DNA of 64,000 nt, from the NCBI RefSeq assembly GCF_030445035.2, contig NC_080690.1:30592796-30656795 (forward strand), read 5' to 3'. Shown in pieces: positions 11,553 through 21,411 of this stretch (its first letter is position 1; each line of letters starts with the position of its first letter). Under the pieces are notes generated by a model. The model made no database searches. It saw only the letters and a list, made by a program, of their open reading frames with translations, and was not told where the DNA came from. The translations under genes were made by a program, and so were the position numbers. This DNA comes from Dasypus novemcinctus (lineage: Eukaryota; Chordata; Mammalia; Cingulata; Dasypodidae).

Positions 11553-11713
11553 GAGTGTGGCATAGTGGATCGATGCCTGCCTCACATCTATTAGGTCTCT
11601 GGTTCAATCCATGTTTCTGCCTAAGAGAAAGGTCCCAGGGAGTGATCCAGCAGGTTGTGAGTCTCTGGCTAACACCTTGTGACAGGGTACTTGTAAATAA
11701 ATGTTTGTGTTTT
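11553..11713 (+). mobile_element. Short tRNA-derived SINE, distinct from the DAS copies
   Basis: A box tggcatagtgg (11558-11568) and B box ggttcaatcc (11601-11610) both fit the Pol III consensus with tRNA-like spacing. A short body is followed by 'tgtaaataaatgtttgtg' and a T run. Outside the boxes it does not resemble the long DAS copies. It lies within the L1 5' UTR copy. I could not define a target-site duplication. Confidence 0.6.
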
Positions 11714-12283
11714 TTTTTAATCTATTACTTTATATTTCTTATTTAAAAAAATTTTTTTTTCATTTTTAATTATTTATTCTTTATATTATTCTCTAAAGCC
11801 AGGCACCTTACCTTTGGAGGGTGGGCTACAGAATGATTGACTGGCACCCTGAGATGGTTCATAATGGCCTGAGAGAGAAGACTGTCTTTCTTAGTTTTTT
11901 TTATCTTTAGTTATTTTTCTTTCATTGTTTCCTTTTTTTTTCTTTTCCTTCTTTTTTTTTCCTCTTTGGTTTCTTTATTCCTTTTGTTTCCTTCATTTTT
12001 TCCTCTTTCATTGCTATTCTTTCATTTCACATTCTCTGGTTTGATCTTCATTTTTTTCCTCATCTTTTCTCACTTTTATCATTTTTATATTATTCTTTTT
12101 TCTAGTTTCATTTTTCTTCTTGTTTTATTTATTCCACTTTTTAATTCTTAAAAAAGTTTTTTATGATTTTTCACTCATTACTTATTTTTTTCCAGGCTAT
12201 ATTACATTTCCTTTTCTATCTTCTTTTTTTATTATTAATATTGCGATCATTCTTTTTCTCTTTGTCTCTCTTCTCTTTTCTAT
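11714..12283 (+). repeat. T-rich/pyrimidine-rich segment, probably the 3' part of an L1 5' UTR
   Basis: Mixed GC text at 11795-11880 (ccaggcaccttacctttgg) followed by about 400 bases dominated by T with C. Xenarthran L1 5' UTRs seem to carry such a T-rich part, so it is tentatively linked to the copy starting at 10862. Phe/Leu-rich open frames here (11966-12151, 12120-12374) are artefacts. Confidence 0.55.
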
Positions 12284-12284
12284 G

Positions 12285-12812
12285 CTTTTATTAGTCAGCC
12301 AACGGGGTGCTGATACAAAATACCAGAAACTGGTTGGTTTTTATAAAGGTTATTTATTTGAGGTAGAAGATTAAAGATACCAGGCATAAAGCATATGTTA
12401 CTTCCCTTACCAAAGTCTATTTATTTTCACATGTTGGAGCAAGATGATGTCTGTGAGGGTTCATACTTGCTGGGTTCCTCCGGGTTCAGCTCCTCTGTCT
12501 TCTCCACAAGGTCAGCTGTAGAGTCTCAGGCGAACGGCTCTGTCTCTCTCTTCTTGGGGCTCCAGCTTCAGCATCAAACTCCAACATTAAAAAGCTTCCA
12601 ACTCTGTCCTTTGCCATGCCTTTTATCTGTGAGTCCACACCCTATGGGGGGCAGGGACTCAACACCCTACTGGCACAAGAGGTTTACATGGTTACTTAAC
12701 CAAGCAAACCTCTGAATACAGTATAATTTAATATGCCCAGAGGAAAAGATCAGTTTACAAACATAATCCAATATTTCTTTTTAGAATTCATCAATAATAT
12801 CAAACTGCTACA
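12285..12812 (-). mobile_element. MaLR/ERVL-type LTR, antisense
   Basis: Left edge 'ttattagtcagccaacgggg' and right edge 'atcaaactgctaca' are the reversed ends of a MaLR-like LTR (…gactaata at the LTR 3' end). 'ataaaggttatttatttgag' near the left is the reversed polyadenylation region, and 'gccttttatctgtgagtcc' holds a reversed TATA-like box. It separates the L1 5' UTR from an L1 ORF2 3' part. No target-site duplication could be fixed. The open frame 12395-12715 is incidental. Confidence 0.7.
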
Positions 12813-14260
12813 ATGGTCTTAAATTTTCAATGGTTGACAAGACCACTAAGCACACTCAACTGGGAGAGAATGGCCTCTTCTACAAATGGTGCTTGGAGAA
12901 CTGGAAATCCACAACCAAAAGAATGAGAATCACATCTCCCTATATAAAAATTAATTCAAGATGGGTCAAAAATCAAAATATAAGAGCCAAGACCATTAAG
13001 TTCCTGGAAGATAATATAGGGAAGGATATACAAGATCTTGTAGTGTGAAACGGTTTTGTAAACTTTACTCCCAAAGCATGAGCAATGAAAGAAAAAACAC
13101 ATAAACAGGACTTCCTCAAAATTAAAAATTTTCAAAGGAGTTTGTCAAGAAGTGGAAAGGCAGCCTACTCAATGGTAGAAAATATTTGGGAACCATCTAT
13201 CCAATAAGGGCCTAAATCCAGCATATATAAAGAAATCTTACATCTTGCAAATAAAAGCACAAACAACCTATTTAAAAAACAGGCAAATTCAACTGACACT
13301 TTTCCAAATAAGAAATACAAATAGCTAAAAAGCACATGAAAAGATGTTCAAAATCACCAACTATTAGGGAAATGCAAACCTGAACTATAATAAGATATCA
13401 TCTTATACCCATTAGACTGCTGGTTATTAAGAAAACAGAGGACTACAAGTGCTGGAGAGGATGTGGAGGAAAGGGAACACTCATCTTCTGCTGGTGAGAA
13501 TGTAGAATGGTGCAGCCATTGTGGAGGACAGTTTGGTGGTTCCTTAGGAAGCTAACTTAGAACAGTCATATTATCCAGCAATCCCACTGCTAGGTATATA
13601 CCCCAAAGTATGAACACGAACAGATATATGCACACCAATGTTCATTGCAGCATTACTCTCTATTGCCATAAGTTAGAAACAACCCAATTGTCGATCAACA
13701 GATGAATGGATAAGCAAATTGTGGTATATGAATACAATGGAATATTATTCACCTATAAGAAGGAATGCAGACGGCGGACTTGGCCCAGTGGTTAGGGCAT
13801 CCATCTACCACATGGGAGGTCCGCGGTTCAAACCCCAGGCCTCCTTGACCCGTGTGGAGCTGGCCCATGCACAGTGCTGATGCACATAAGGAGTGCCGTG
13901 CCACGCAGGGGTCTCCCCGTATGGGAGCCCCATGCACAAGGATTGCGTCCCATAAAGAGAGCCGCCCAGTGCGAAAGAAAGTGCAGCCTGCCCAGGAATG
14001 GCACCACCCACACGTAGAACTGACACAACAAGATGACACAACAAAAAGAAACACAGATTTCCATGCCACTGACAACAACAGAAGCAGACAAAGAAGACAC
14101 AGCAAATAGACAGAGAGAACAGACAACCGGGGTCGGGGGGGAGGGGAGAGAAATAAATAAATAAATAAATCTTAAAAAAAAAAGAAGGAATGCAGTATTA
14201 ACACACAGGACAATATGGATATATCTTAAAAGACTCTGTGTGAGTGAAATAAGCTAATTA
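12813..14260 (+). pseudogene. L1 ORF2 C-terminal relic (reverse transcriptase protein, 3' end)
   Basis: The open part 12830-13048 reads KWCLENWKSTTKRMRITSP and INSRWVKNQNIRAKTIKFLE, diagnostic of the L1 ORF2p C-terminal region after the reverse-transcriptase domain. Downstream DNA continues the ORF2 text to 'atattattcacctataagaa' near the C terminus. Stops and frame shifts are frequent, so it is dead. A DAS SINE interrupts it at 13771-14181. Intact ORF2p would nick DNA and copy L1 RNA by target-primed reverse transcription. The upstream endonuclease and RT parts are missing from this copy. Confidence 0.88.
13771..14181 (+). mobile_element. DAS-type tRNA-derived SINE (copy 3), inserted in L1 ORF2
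   Basis: A box tggcccagtg(g) at 13781-13791, B box ggttcaaacc at 13825-13834, GC-rich body and a tail of ATAAATAAATAAAT type. Flanked by an exact 14-bp target-site duplication, aagaaggaatgcag (13757-13770 and 14182-14195), that belongs to the interrupted L1 text. So the SINE is younger than this L1 copy. Antisense open frames in 13749-14126 come from the SINE. Confidence 0.96.
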
Positions 14261-14755
14261 CTGAAGGACAAATATTAAACAACCTCACTGATATGACTTA
14301 AGCAAATTCAGCAGACTCACAGAGCTAGAGTCCCAAAGATAGGTTATCAGAAGACAGAAAAAGAGTAGAGTGTGGTGAGCTGATACTCAACATGAGCAAA
14401 ACCTCTGATAAGGTGGAAGGGGGTTGTTGGGCAGTGGAAGGGGGTAATGTGGATGCAGGAATGTAAGGGGAACCAATGGTCCTGGAATTTGAGGGAGAAT
14501 AAGGTGAAGGGATTGGGTTGGTCTATCCATGGAAATGAAGAGAGGGCTGGAGGAAGGAATAAGTGAATTCCAGATATTTGTAGGTATGCAGTTAAGACTA
14601 CAATGGTGTTAATGTTCTTTTGGTGAATATATAGGGGGAGGTTACTGGTGCAGGGCATTGGTGGTGGGAGAATATGTGTAGAAATGAAGATGATTAGGAA
14701 GGGTAAATTAAATGGTAAAAAGACAGACAACATTAATCATGCGTCAACAGAAAGC
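14261..14755 (+). mobile_element. L1 LINE 3' UTR (following the ORF2 relic)
   Basis: Continues without break from the ORF2 C-terminal text: 'tgatatgacttaagcaaatt', 'gcaaaacctctgataagg', then purine/GT-rich sequence. It ends where a new L1 ORF2 start begins at about 14756. The antisense open frame 14347-14733 is incidental. Confidence 0.65.
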
Positions 14756-15323
14756 CAATGGATAAAATGGATGAAGTAAGTAATGCCTTTACAATAATAG
14801 CAAATTTAATGTCTTGAACACCCCAATCAAAAGATATGAACTGACAGAATGGATTAAAAAAATATGAACCATCCTAATGCTGTCTACAAAAGACTCACAT
14901 CAGATGTATGGACACAACCATGGTGAAATAAAAGGTTGGAAAAAGATATTCCATGCAAATTGTATCCATAAAAGTGCTGGAGCAGTGACACTAATATCAG
15001 GCAAAATAGATTTCAAATGCAAAATTGTTATAAGGAATGAAGAAGGTCATTATATATTAATAAAAGGGGCAGTGCACACACAAAAAAGCTAATAAATACT
15101 TATGCACCCGACCTGGGACCCCCAAGATACATGAGGTATACACTGGAAAAACTGAAGTGAGAAATGGATGTGTCTACAATAATAGTGAAGACTTCAATAC
15201 ACCACTCTCAGGATTGGATAGAACATCTGTACAGAGGATAAATAAAGAAACAAAGAGCTTGAATAACATGATAAATGATCTATAAATAATAGACATTTAT
15301 AGAGCCAGGATGCACATTCTTTT

Positions 15324-16003
15324 TTATTTTTTATTTTTATTTTTAAAAAAACTTTAGATTACATAAATGTTGCATAAAAATATAGGGAATTCCCGTATGT
15401 CTCACCCCATCCCTCTCACATCCTTTCAAACATTAACAACAACCTTCATTAGTGTAAGAAAGTATACATTTGTTACAATTGATGAACACATATTGAATCA
15501 TTGCTATTAACTGTGGACTAGAGTTTACATTATAGTTTATGCTCTATCCCACATAATTTTGTACGTTATGTCAAAATACATAATGTCCTGTATCCGTCAT
15601 CGTAATATCATGCAGGAGAGTTCCAATGTCACAAAAATGACCCCATTTTATACCTATTCTTCCCTCTTCCTCCCTTCAGAACCTCTGATGGCCACTGCCT
15701 TTATATTAATGATAAAAGTTCTTCTGTTGCTAGAATAACAAAATAATAATTATAATATTAACCCTATAAAGAATAATAATAAGACTACTTTAGTCCATTG
15801 TTCATTCCCTTGTCTTAAGGATTTTGAGATGATAATGCCCACTTAGTTTCTAATTGAGATGGAACTGAGGTCCCATAGGGCAGATGGACAGAAACATCTT
15901 CTTTGGGTGGGTTTAATAAAAGAAAACAGACCAATATGTCAAGCCCTCAATAACATTGCAAGTACCTATGAATCTTATTCTTTAAAAATTGAAACTTAAT
16001 GCT
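15324..16003 (-). mobile_element. L1 3' UTR inserted antisense into L1 ORF2
   Basis: Starts with a T-rich run (the reversed poly-A tail) and carries the reverse complement of the L1 3' UTR seen in sense at 29.0-30.5 kb; for example 'gagtttacattatagttta' here against 'taaactataatgtaaact' type text there. Flanked by an exact 13-bp target-site duplication, tgcacattctttt (15311-15323 and 16004-16016), both parts of the surrounding ORF2. A clean 5'-truncated L1 insertion, younger than its host L1. Confidence 0.92.
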
Positions 16004-16360
16004 TGCACATTCTTTTCAAGAGCTCATGGATCTTTCTCCAGGATGGACCATATGCCAGGTCACAAAACAGGCCTCAATAAATTTTAAAAGATTAAAATTA
16101 TACAGAACACTTTCTCTTACCATAATGAAATGAAACTGGAAATCAATAACAGATGGAAAAAGGGAAAATTCATAAATACATGGAGATTAAACAACACTCT
16201 TAAATAATCAGTGGATCAAAGAAGAAATTGTCAGTGAATTCAGTAAATATCTTGAGATGAATGAAAATGAGAACAAAACATATCAAAACCTATGGATCAT
16301 CCAAAAGACAGTGCTGAGAGGGAAATTCATAGCCCTCAATGCTTACATTTAAAAAGGAGA

Positions 16361-16894
16361 GGGAAGCAGAGGTGGCTCAAGTGATGAGACCTCCACTTAC
16401 CACATGGGAGAACCTGTGTTCGATCCCTGAGGCCTCCTGGTAAAAAAAAAAAAAAAAAAAAAAAGAAGAGAAAGTGTGTCTGCATGGAGAGCCCGCACCC
16501 ACATGTCAAGTCAAGTGCACATGCAGTGAGTCAAGTGCCCATGTGGTGAGCTGAGTGCCCAGGCAGGTACCCAAGTGGTAGCCGAGTGCCTGGGCATGTA
16601 AGACATGCAGCAAAATGATGATGCAACAAAAGAGAGATGAAGGGAAGAGTCAAGGTGAAGCACAATAAAGACCACAAACTGAGGTGGCACAATTGACAGG
16701 GAGGCTTTCTCCACATCAGAGGTCCGCAGAATTGAATCCCAATGAATCCTAGAGGAGAAAGATGGGAACAGAAGACAAAAAAAGAAACAGATATAGAACA
16801 TCACATGGTGAATGGACACAGACAGCAAAAACAGTGGGGTGGGGAAGGGGAAGGGGAAGAAAAGTAAATGAACCTTTGAGAAAATAAAGAAAAG
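16361..16894 (+). mobile_element. Long two-part DAS-like SINE inserted in L1 ORF2
   Basis: First half: A box tggctcaagtg (16373-16383), B box tgttcgatcc (16417-16426), then a 23-base A run. Second half: another A-box-like tggcacaattg (16685-16695) and a B-box-like gaattgaatcc (16729-16739), then a purine-rich tail. This looks like a composite or dimeric member of the armadillo DAS family (DAS-I/II-like). The host L1 resumes at 'gaagaaagaactaaaatcaa'. The flanks share an imperfect A-rich duplication (aaaaaggagag / aaaaaagaagaaag). The antisense open frames 16511-16828 are incidental. Confidence 0.82.
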
Positions 16895-17107
16895 AAAAAA
16901 GAAGAAAGAACTAAAATCAAAGACTTAACAGCATACCTGGAGAAACTAGAAAAAGAAGAGTAAACTAATCCCAAACCAAGCCAAAGGAAAGAAACAGTAA
17001 AAATCAGAGAAGAAATAAATGAAATTGAGGGAAAAAAACAATAGAGAGAATCAACAAAATCAAAAGTTGGTTGTTTGAGAAGATCAACAAAATTAACAAA
17101 CCCTTAC

Positions 17108-17549
17108 TGAAATGGTTAGGCTAATATGTCAACTTAGCTATGTAATTGTGCCCAGTTGTTTGGTCAAGCAAGCACTGGGCTAACAAGAGTATTTATGAAC
17201 ATTAGTCATCAGTGAGTTTATTGCATAGACAGTTGGTTATATCTACATCAACCAGGAAGATTGCCATCAACAATGAGGGACATTTTATCTAATCGGCTGA
17301 GTGCTTTAAAAGGGGAAGTGATTTCAACATTCAGAGAGAATTTCCCAAGTCATCTTTGGACAGCCGATGTCTCCTGGAAACTCTTCAAGGACCTTCACTG
17401 GACTTTCATTGGAGCCCCTAGTTTGCAGCCTGCCTATGGAATCTGGAATTGTGCATCCTCAGGGTCACATGAGAGACTCTTATAAAATCGCATGCTATTT
17501 AGATATCTCCTGTTGATTCTGTTTCCCTAGAGAATCCTAATTCCTTACA
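17108..17549 (+). mobile_element. Solo ERVL (MLT2-like) LTR inserted in L1 ORF2
   Basis: Starts TG (tgaaatggttaggctaatat) and ends CA (agaatcctaattccttaca), 442 bp, with an exact 5-bp target-site duplication cttac (17103-17107 and 17550-17554). A 5-bp duplication is typical of ERVL/MaLR. Internal phrases 'gtcaacttagctatgtaatt', 'cccagttgtttggtcaagca' and 'ctcctgttgattctgtttcc' fit an MLT2-like LTR. No internal viral sequence is present, so this is a solo LTR left by recombination between the two LTRs. Confidence 0.93.
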
Positions 17550-17780
17550 CTTACCTAGACTGACAAAGAAAAAAAAAGAAGACTTAAATAAATAAAATCA
17601 GAAATGAGAGAGGACATAGTACCAATGATGCTTGAGAAATAAGAAAGAGCATAAGAGGATACTATGAACAACTGTACACCAAAAAACTAGACAAATTAGA
17701 TGAGATGGACAATTCCTAGAAACACACCACAAACCTATACTTATCATAAAAGAAATAGAAAACCTCAGTAAATTACAAAA
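17550..17780 (+). pseudogene. L1 ORF2 relic, continued after the LTR
   Basis: 'acctagactgacaaagaaa' resumes the ORF2 linker text that stopped at 'acaaacccttac', followed by 'gaggatactatgaacaactg', 'caaattagatgagatgga' and 'aaacctcagtaaattac', all typical of the stretch between endonuclease and RT domain in L1 ORF2. Broken by stops. Confidence 0.82.
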
Positions 17781-17782
17781 GT

Positions 17783-17904
17783 TAACTCACAATGGATCAA
17801 GGACCTAAGTCTAAAAGCTACAACCATAAAACTCCTAGGAAAAAATGTAAGAAAACATCTTCAAGATCTTGTGGTAGGCAGAAGTTTCTTAAACTTAATG
17901 ATAT
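17783..17904 (+). pseudogene. Short L1 ORF2 C-terminal fragment
   Basis: 'actcacaatggatcaagg', 'aaagctacaaccataaaact' and 'cttcaagatcttgtggtagg' match the ORF2 C-terminal stretch also present near 12950-13040. Joined to the preceding linker text without the RT domain, so there is an internal deletion or a second, truncated insertion. Confidence 0.75.
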
Positions 17905-18060
17905 TTCATCTTTCAGTCTATGAACACGGAATGTCCTTCCATTTATTTTAGTTTCCTTTGGTTTCTTCTAACAATGTTTTATAGTTTTCTGAATATGGTT
18001 CCTTTATGTCCTTGGTTAAATTTATCCCTAAATATTTTATTCTTTTAGTCACTACTATAA
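17905..18060 (-). mobile_element. Inverted L1 ORF2 fragment
   Basis: 'tctatgaacacggaatgtcc' and 'tccatttattttagtttcc' are the reverse complement of L1 ORF2 RT/thumb text and closely match the antisense L1 at 34810-34880 ('ccatgaacactgaatgtcc'). Followed by sense 3' UTR, this looks like a 5' inversion made by twin priming. Confidence 0.78.
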
Positions 18061-18975
18061 ATGGCAGATGATGCTTAATGTATGTAGCATTATTAATAAG
18101 GTTAACTATAAAAGCAGAAATAGATCTGAGAGTAACACATTATAAGTAACACTGCTGATTTATAAATGTGATTGTGGCTGAAAAGGCTAGTATGTGGAAG
18201 TTAATGCCAATTGAAAGGAAGTTACAGAATAATCCAGGGTATATATAAAACAGTGATTTCAGTGGTGGATGAAGATTGTGGTTAACAGTATAAATATAAG
18301 AATATTCTTCTTTTACAATGTGCTAAGAATAAGAATATGCTGAAACACAGGAAAATTACAACTAATGTAACTTATGGAGGATAGTTAATGGAAATATATC
18401 AATATGCAACAATGGCATGAAGATATTTTCAATACTAAGGGACAACAATGGGTGTTATTAAGGGGCATGGGATTTTTCCTTCTAGAGTAATGAAAACATT
18501 CTAAAATTGACTGAGGTGATAACAGCACAACTCTGTGATGAAAAGGGAAGCCATGAGAGTACACTTTGAATGGATTGTATGAAGCATGGGACTGTATAAT
18601 GCAGGGAATCCAGTGGTGGATGATGTACTGTGGTTAACAGAACAAATATGAAAGTATTTTCTACTGAGTGACAGCAAACATACAATACTGATACTGGGTG
18701 TTAATGATTGGGTGGGTTGGGGGAAAATACACCAAATGTAAGATATGAGCTAAATATCACTGTAAATATAAATATTTTGACAATGATTTTTCATAGTTTG
18801 TAACAAATATTTCACAAAAATGCAAGGTGGTGGTGAGAGATATACATGAGTCTTGCATGATGATATGCATATTTGTTTTGTAAATTCACAAATTTTACTA
18901 CACATTTATTGTTATTGTTTCTGTTTGTTCATGTAAGAATGATATACTGCAATAAAATCTTATTTAAAAATATGT
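18061..18975 (+). mobile_element. L1 LINE 3' UTR with internal duplication
   Basis: Contains 'tagagtaatgaaaacattct' and 'tgactgaggtgataacagca', common in L1 3' UTRs, and ends with 'actgcaataaaatcttattt', which includes a polyadenylation signal. The unit beginning cagtggtggatga occurs twice, at 18260 and 18611 (both followed by 'tgtggttaacag'), so about 350 bases are repeated in tandem in a diverged form. Confidence 0.72.
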
Positions 18976-19861
18976 GTAGTAAATGAACAAATGGAATACC
19001 CAAGGTTAACAATCATAACTCAAACTTGCAGGTTATTGCAGTACATTTTTTTAACCCTATCAGAACAACCTTGATACCACGTTCTTGAATTGGTTTCTTT
19101 TTAAATCTATGTTTTTTCCCTATTAAAAGGGACTTGCTATTAGCAAAAGAATGAGTTGCAAGTTTCATAATAATTCTCCACATGCCATAGGAACTTGTGA
19201 CAAGGTCCTAGATCACATGAAATGTATTGACCTTTACTGGCTCTATTCTGAACATTACAAGAATTGTTTATATAATTAGAGCCATTTGAAGTAGAATTAT
19301 TTGTTAAGTTCTAACATACACTTTGAGGATTTTTTATTAGTAATATTTAGTTTGGAATTTTCCTACTTTCCTTCCTAAATAATCCCTTACCCATGTTAGT
19401 GCATAAATAAATAGAAGTATTAAAAGATAAAATGGTGTTTCTTTCTTTTCCTTGCCCAAGCAGTCATAAATCCTGAGCTATATATCATGTTCAATCTATT
19501 GTTTTGATTTTACTGAGAGACACAAATTGGGGTCATTGATAAACTCACAGTAATTTCCCTCCCAGTAGTAGCCTGGACCAGGGTAGCCTTATTACCCAAG
19601 ATGACCCAATATTGCTCTCTACCCACAGATATGTGTTCAAATTATTGGCATGAGACCCAAGCCAGACCAAGCATGTCTCATTCTCCCTGATAGAAAAAGG
19701 CTATCGATTGTAGGGCAAACTGCTAGGCTTTCTACAGCTAGTTTGAAGAGAGAGAGGTAGTAAAAGTGGGAAAGAGTGAGGAGAGAGAAATAAGAGAATG
19801 ACAAAGTTGTCATTTTAGTATGCCTGATGTACCATTTTGGTCATGGTGACAGAAATAACTA
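18976..19861. other. Unassigned non-repeat DNA
   Basis: No repeat family recognised. 19555-19720 is somewhat richer in GC and without simple repeats; 19740-19800 is purine-rich (agagagaggtagtaaaag). Confidence 0.45.
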
Positions 19862-20012
19862 CATTTAGCACCTTGTTACTTGAAATTGGGAGATCTCTTT
19901 GGAAAAGCTGAATCTCAGGTTGCACTCCAGACCTGCAGAACCAGAATCTGCGTTAACAACAACAACAAAAAACCCAAGTGATATATACACACAAGAAAGA
20001 TTGAGAAGCACT
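19862..20012 (+). mobile_element. MER5A-like non-autonomous hAT (Charlie) DNA transposon, sense
   Basis: 'gcaccttgttacttgaaatt', 'tgaatctcaggttgcactcc', 'agacctgcagaaccagaatc' and the end 'agattgagaagcactg' follow the MER5A order. A short AACAACAACAA run interrupts it. Opposite in orientation to the copy at 3856-4027. Confidence 0.75.
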
Positions 20013-20019
20013 GATACTG

Positions 20020-20395
20020 CTGCATTCCCTCCTTGCTCTCTGTTAACCCCACTGACCTTTGTTCGAACTTTCAAAACCTTTCCATCACAGGACCTTTGCA
20101 AATGCTGTTTATCCTGACTGTAAAACTCTTCTCTTCCCCTCTTCACCTATCTTAAAATTTTAGATCTCAGTTTAGGTGTCACTTCTCACAGACACTTTCT
20201 GACTAGGCTCAAACTCCTATGACTCATGTTTGTAACATGGGACATTTTCAGTTAAATGTGATGCGTAATAAACTTGGTAGGATTTTGATAATGACTGATA
20301 TATTTTTCTCATCTTTGTATTACTAGTAACTAGATTGGCACATACTACATTCTCAATATATACTTGTTGAATGGATAAATGAATAAATATATGAA
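20020..20395 (+). mobile_element. L2 LINE 3' end, sense (relic)
   Basis: 'acaggacctttgcaaatgct', 'gtttaggtgtcacttctcac' and the terminal 'acttgttgaatggataaatg' match the L2 3' end pattern, including its repeated TGAATGAA-like tip. Confidence 0.72.
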
Positions 20396-20399
20396 TAAT

Positions 20400-20510
20400 G
20401 GGAAATTTTACAGATAAATACCCTGAAGCCAGGAGAGGTTGAAATGATTAGTCTAAAGTCATCTAAGATGTGGTAGATCTGAGTTTATAATCCAGGGTAC
20501 TGCCCCAATA
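20400..20510 (-). mobile_element. MIR SINE, antisense (relic)
   Basis: 'ggaaattttacagataaata', 'aaatgattagtctaaagtca' and 'tagatctgagtttataatcc' match the reversed MIR core (ttacagatgagg…aggtcacacagct…gggattcgaacc). Confidence 0.65.
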
Positions 20511-21410
20511 TATAAGTATTAATAAAGAATTCTCCTTATTTCCCCCACAATGTGTTCACCCAAGCTGAGAATAATTAGAAACAAAACAAAGAGATGGCCA
20601 GATGGGAAACCCCAACCTTGAAAATCTGTAGAAGTGAGAGGAACTTTCTCTAAAGCATATTCTTTTTTGAAAAGAGACTGATGAATATCCTGCTGCTGAG
20701 TGGGTGGCTTGGATGGTACAAGCATACCCTTTATCAAGTGATGACACTTTTGTGTGGATGCCAGTTTCTTTGGCTGGAGAGAAAATAAAATGTGATACAG
20801 CAGCAGCTGATCAGCCTCTGACCAACTGGCATGTAGGAAGTCGCTTGCAAGAGGGAACCCAGATAATCATCTGATGTATGCTCCATCCCTGGTAGACCTC
20901 CCAGATATGGAATGAGTTCAATCTATCAAAATAAATGTCATGACATTTCTCTTTGGGGGTGCAGTACAATCCTTACAATTGGAAGGTTTTTTATCACATA
21001 AGTAATGTAGGGAAGCACTCATGGGAATTCAAAGCAATCATGATTCTGGCATGTCCTTGGTATAAAGTGGATGCTAGGGGGATGAAGGTCTTTTTTTTCT
21101 TTTTCAGTTTATTTGAACAACTCCCACACTGTTAAGTTTTCCAACTGACCCTGAGACATCAGAGTCTACTACCTCCTAAGAATTATTCTCAAGCATTCCT
21201 TCATTTAATATAGACAACAAGGCAGATGGTTTCCCCATGCCCATTTTAAACATCCATTTCCTAATCTGTTGATTAGTGCCCTTGCTTCTAAATTATTATT
21301 TTGCTTCATAATAATAGCCCTGTGTTTGTGTTTCTTCTTAACTCAGATATTGTGCCTCTTATACTATCCTCAAAAGCTTTCTTCAGGCATGACTAAATTT
21401 CTGTCATTCT
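20511..21410. other. Unassigned non-repeat DNA
   Basis: No repeat or gene recognised. Short open frames on both strands (20519-20747, 20953-21135) have no domain features. Confidence 0.45.
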
Positions 21411-21411
21411 T

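Larger units (their letters stand above)
14756..17107 (+). pseudogene. L1 ORF2 N-terminal relic (endonuclease domain and linker), interrupted
   Basis: The open part 14877-15092 contains GEIKGWKKIFHANC and EEGHYILIKGAV, conserved text of the L1 ORF2p AP-type endonuclease domain. The reading continues to about 15310 and resumes at 16017 ('atggatctttctccaggatg', 'gaaatgaaactggaaatcaa') after a reversed L1 insert, and again at 16895 after a long DAS-like SINE. It is then cut by a solo LTR (17108-17549) before continuing to about 17780. Many stops; not functional. The intact domain nicks target DNA at A/T-rich sites to prime reverse transcription. Confidence 0.85.

Noticed and set aside
11966..12374. 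Phe/Leu/Ile-rich frames resembling membrane proteins
   Set aside because: Product of T-rich low-complexity DNA.
13749..14126. 125-codon antisense open frame
   Set aside because: Antisense reading of DAS SINE copy 3.
14877..15092. 71-codon open frame as a possible gene
   Set aside because: It is the L1 ORF2 endonuclease domain of a dead L1; recorded as part of that relic.
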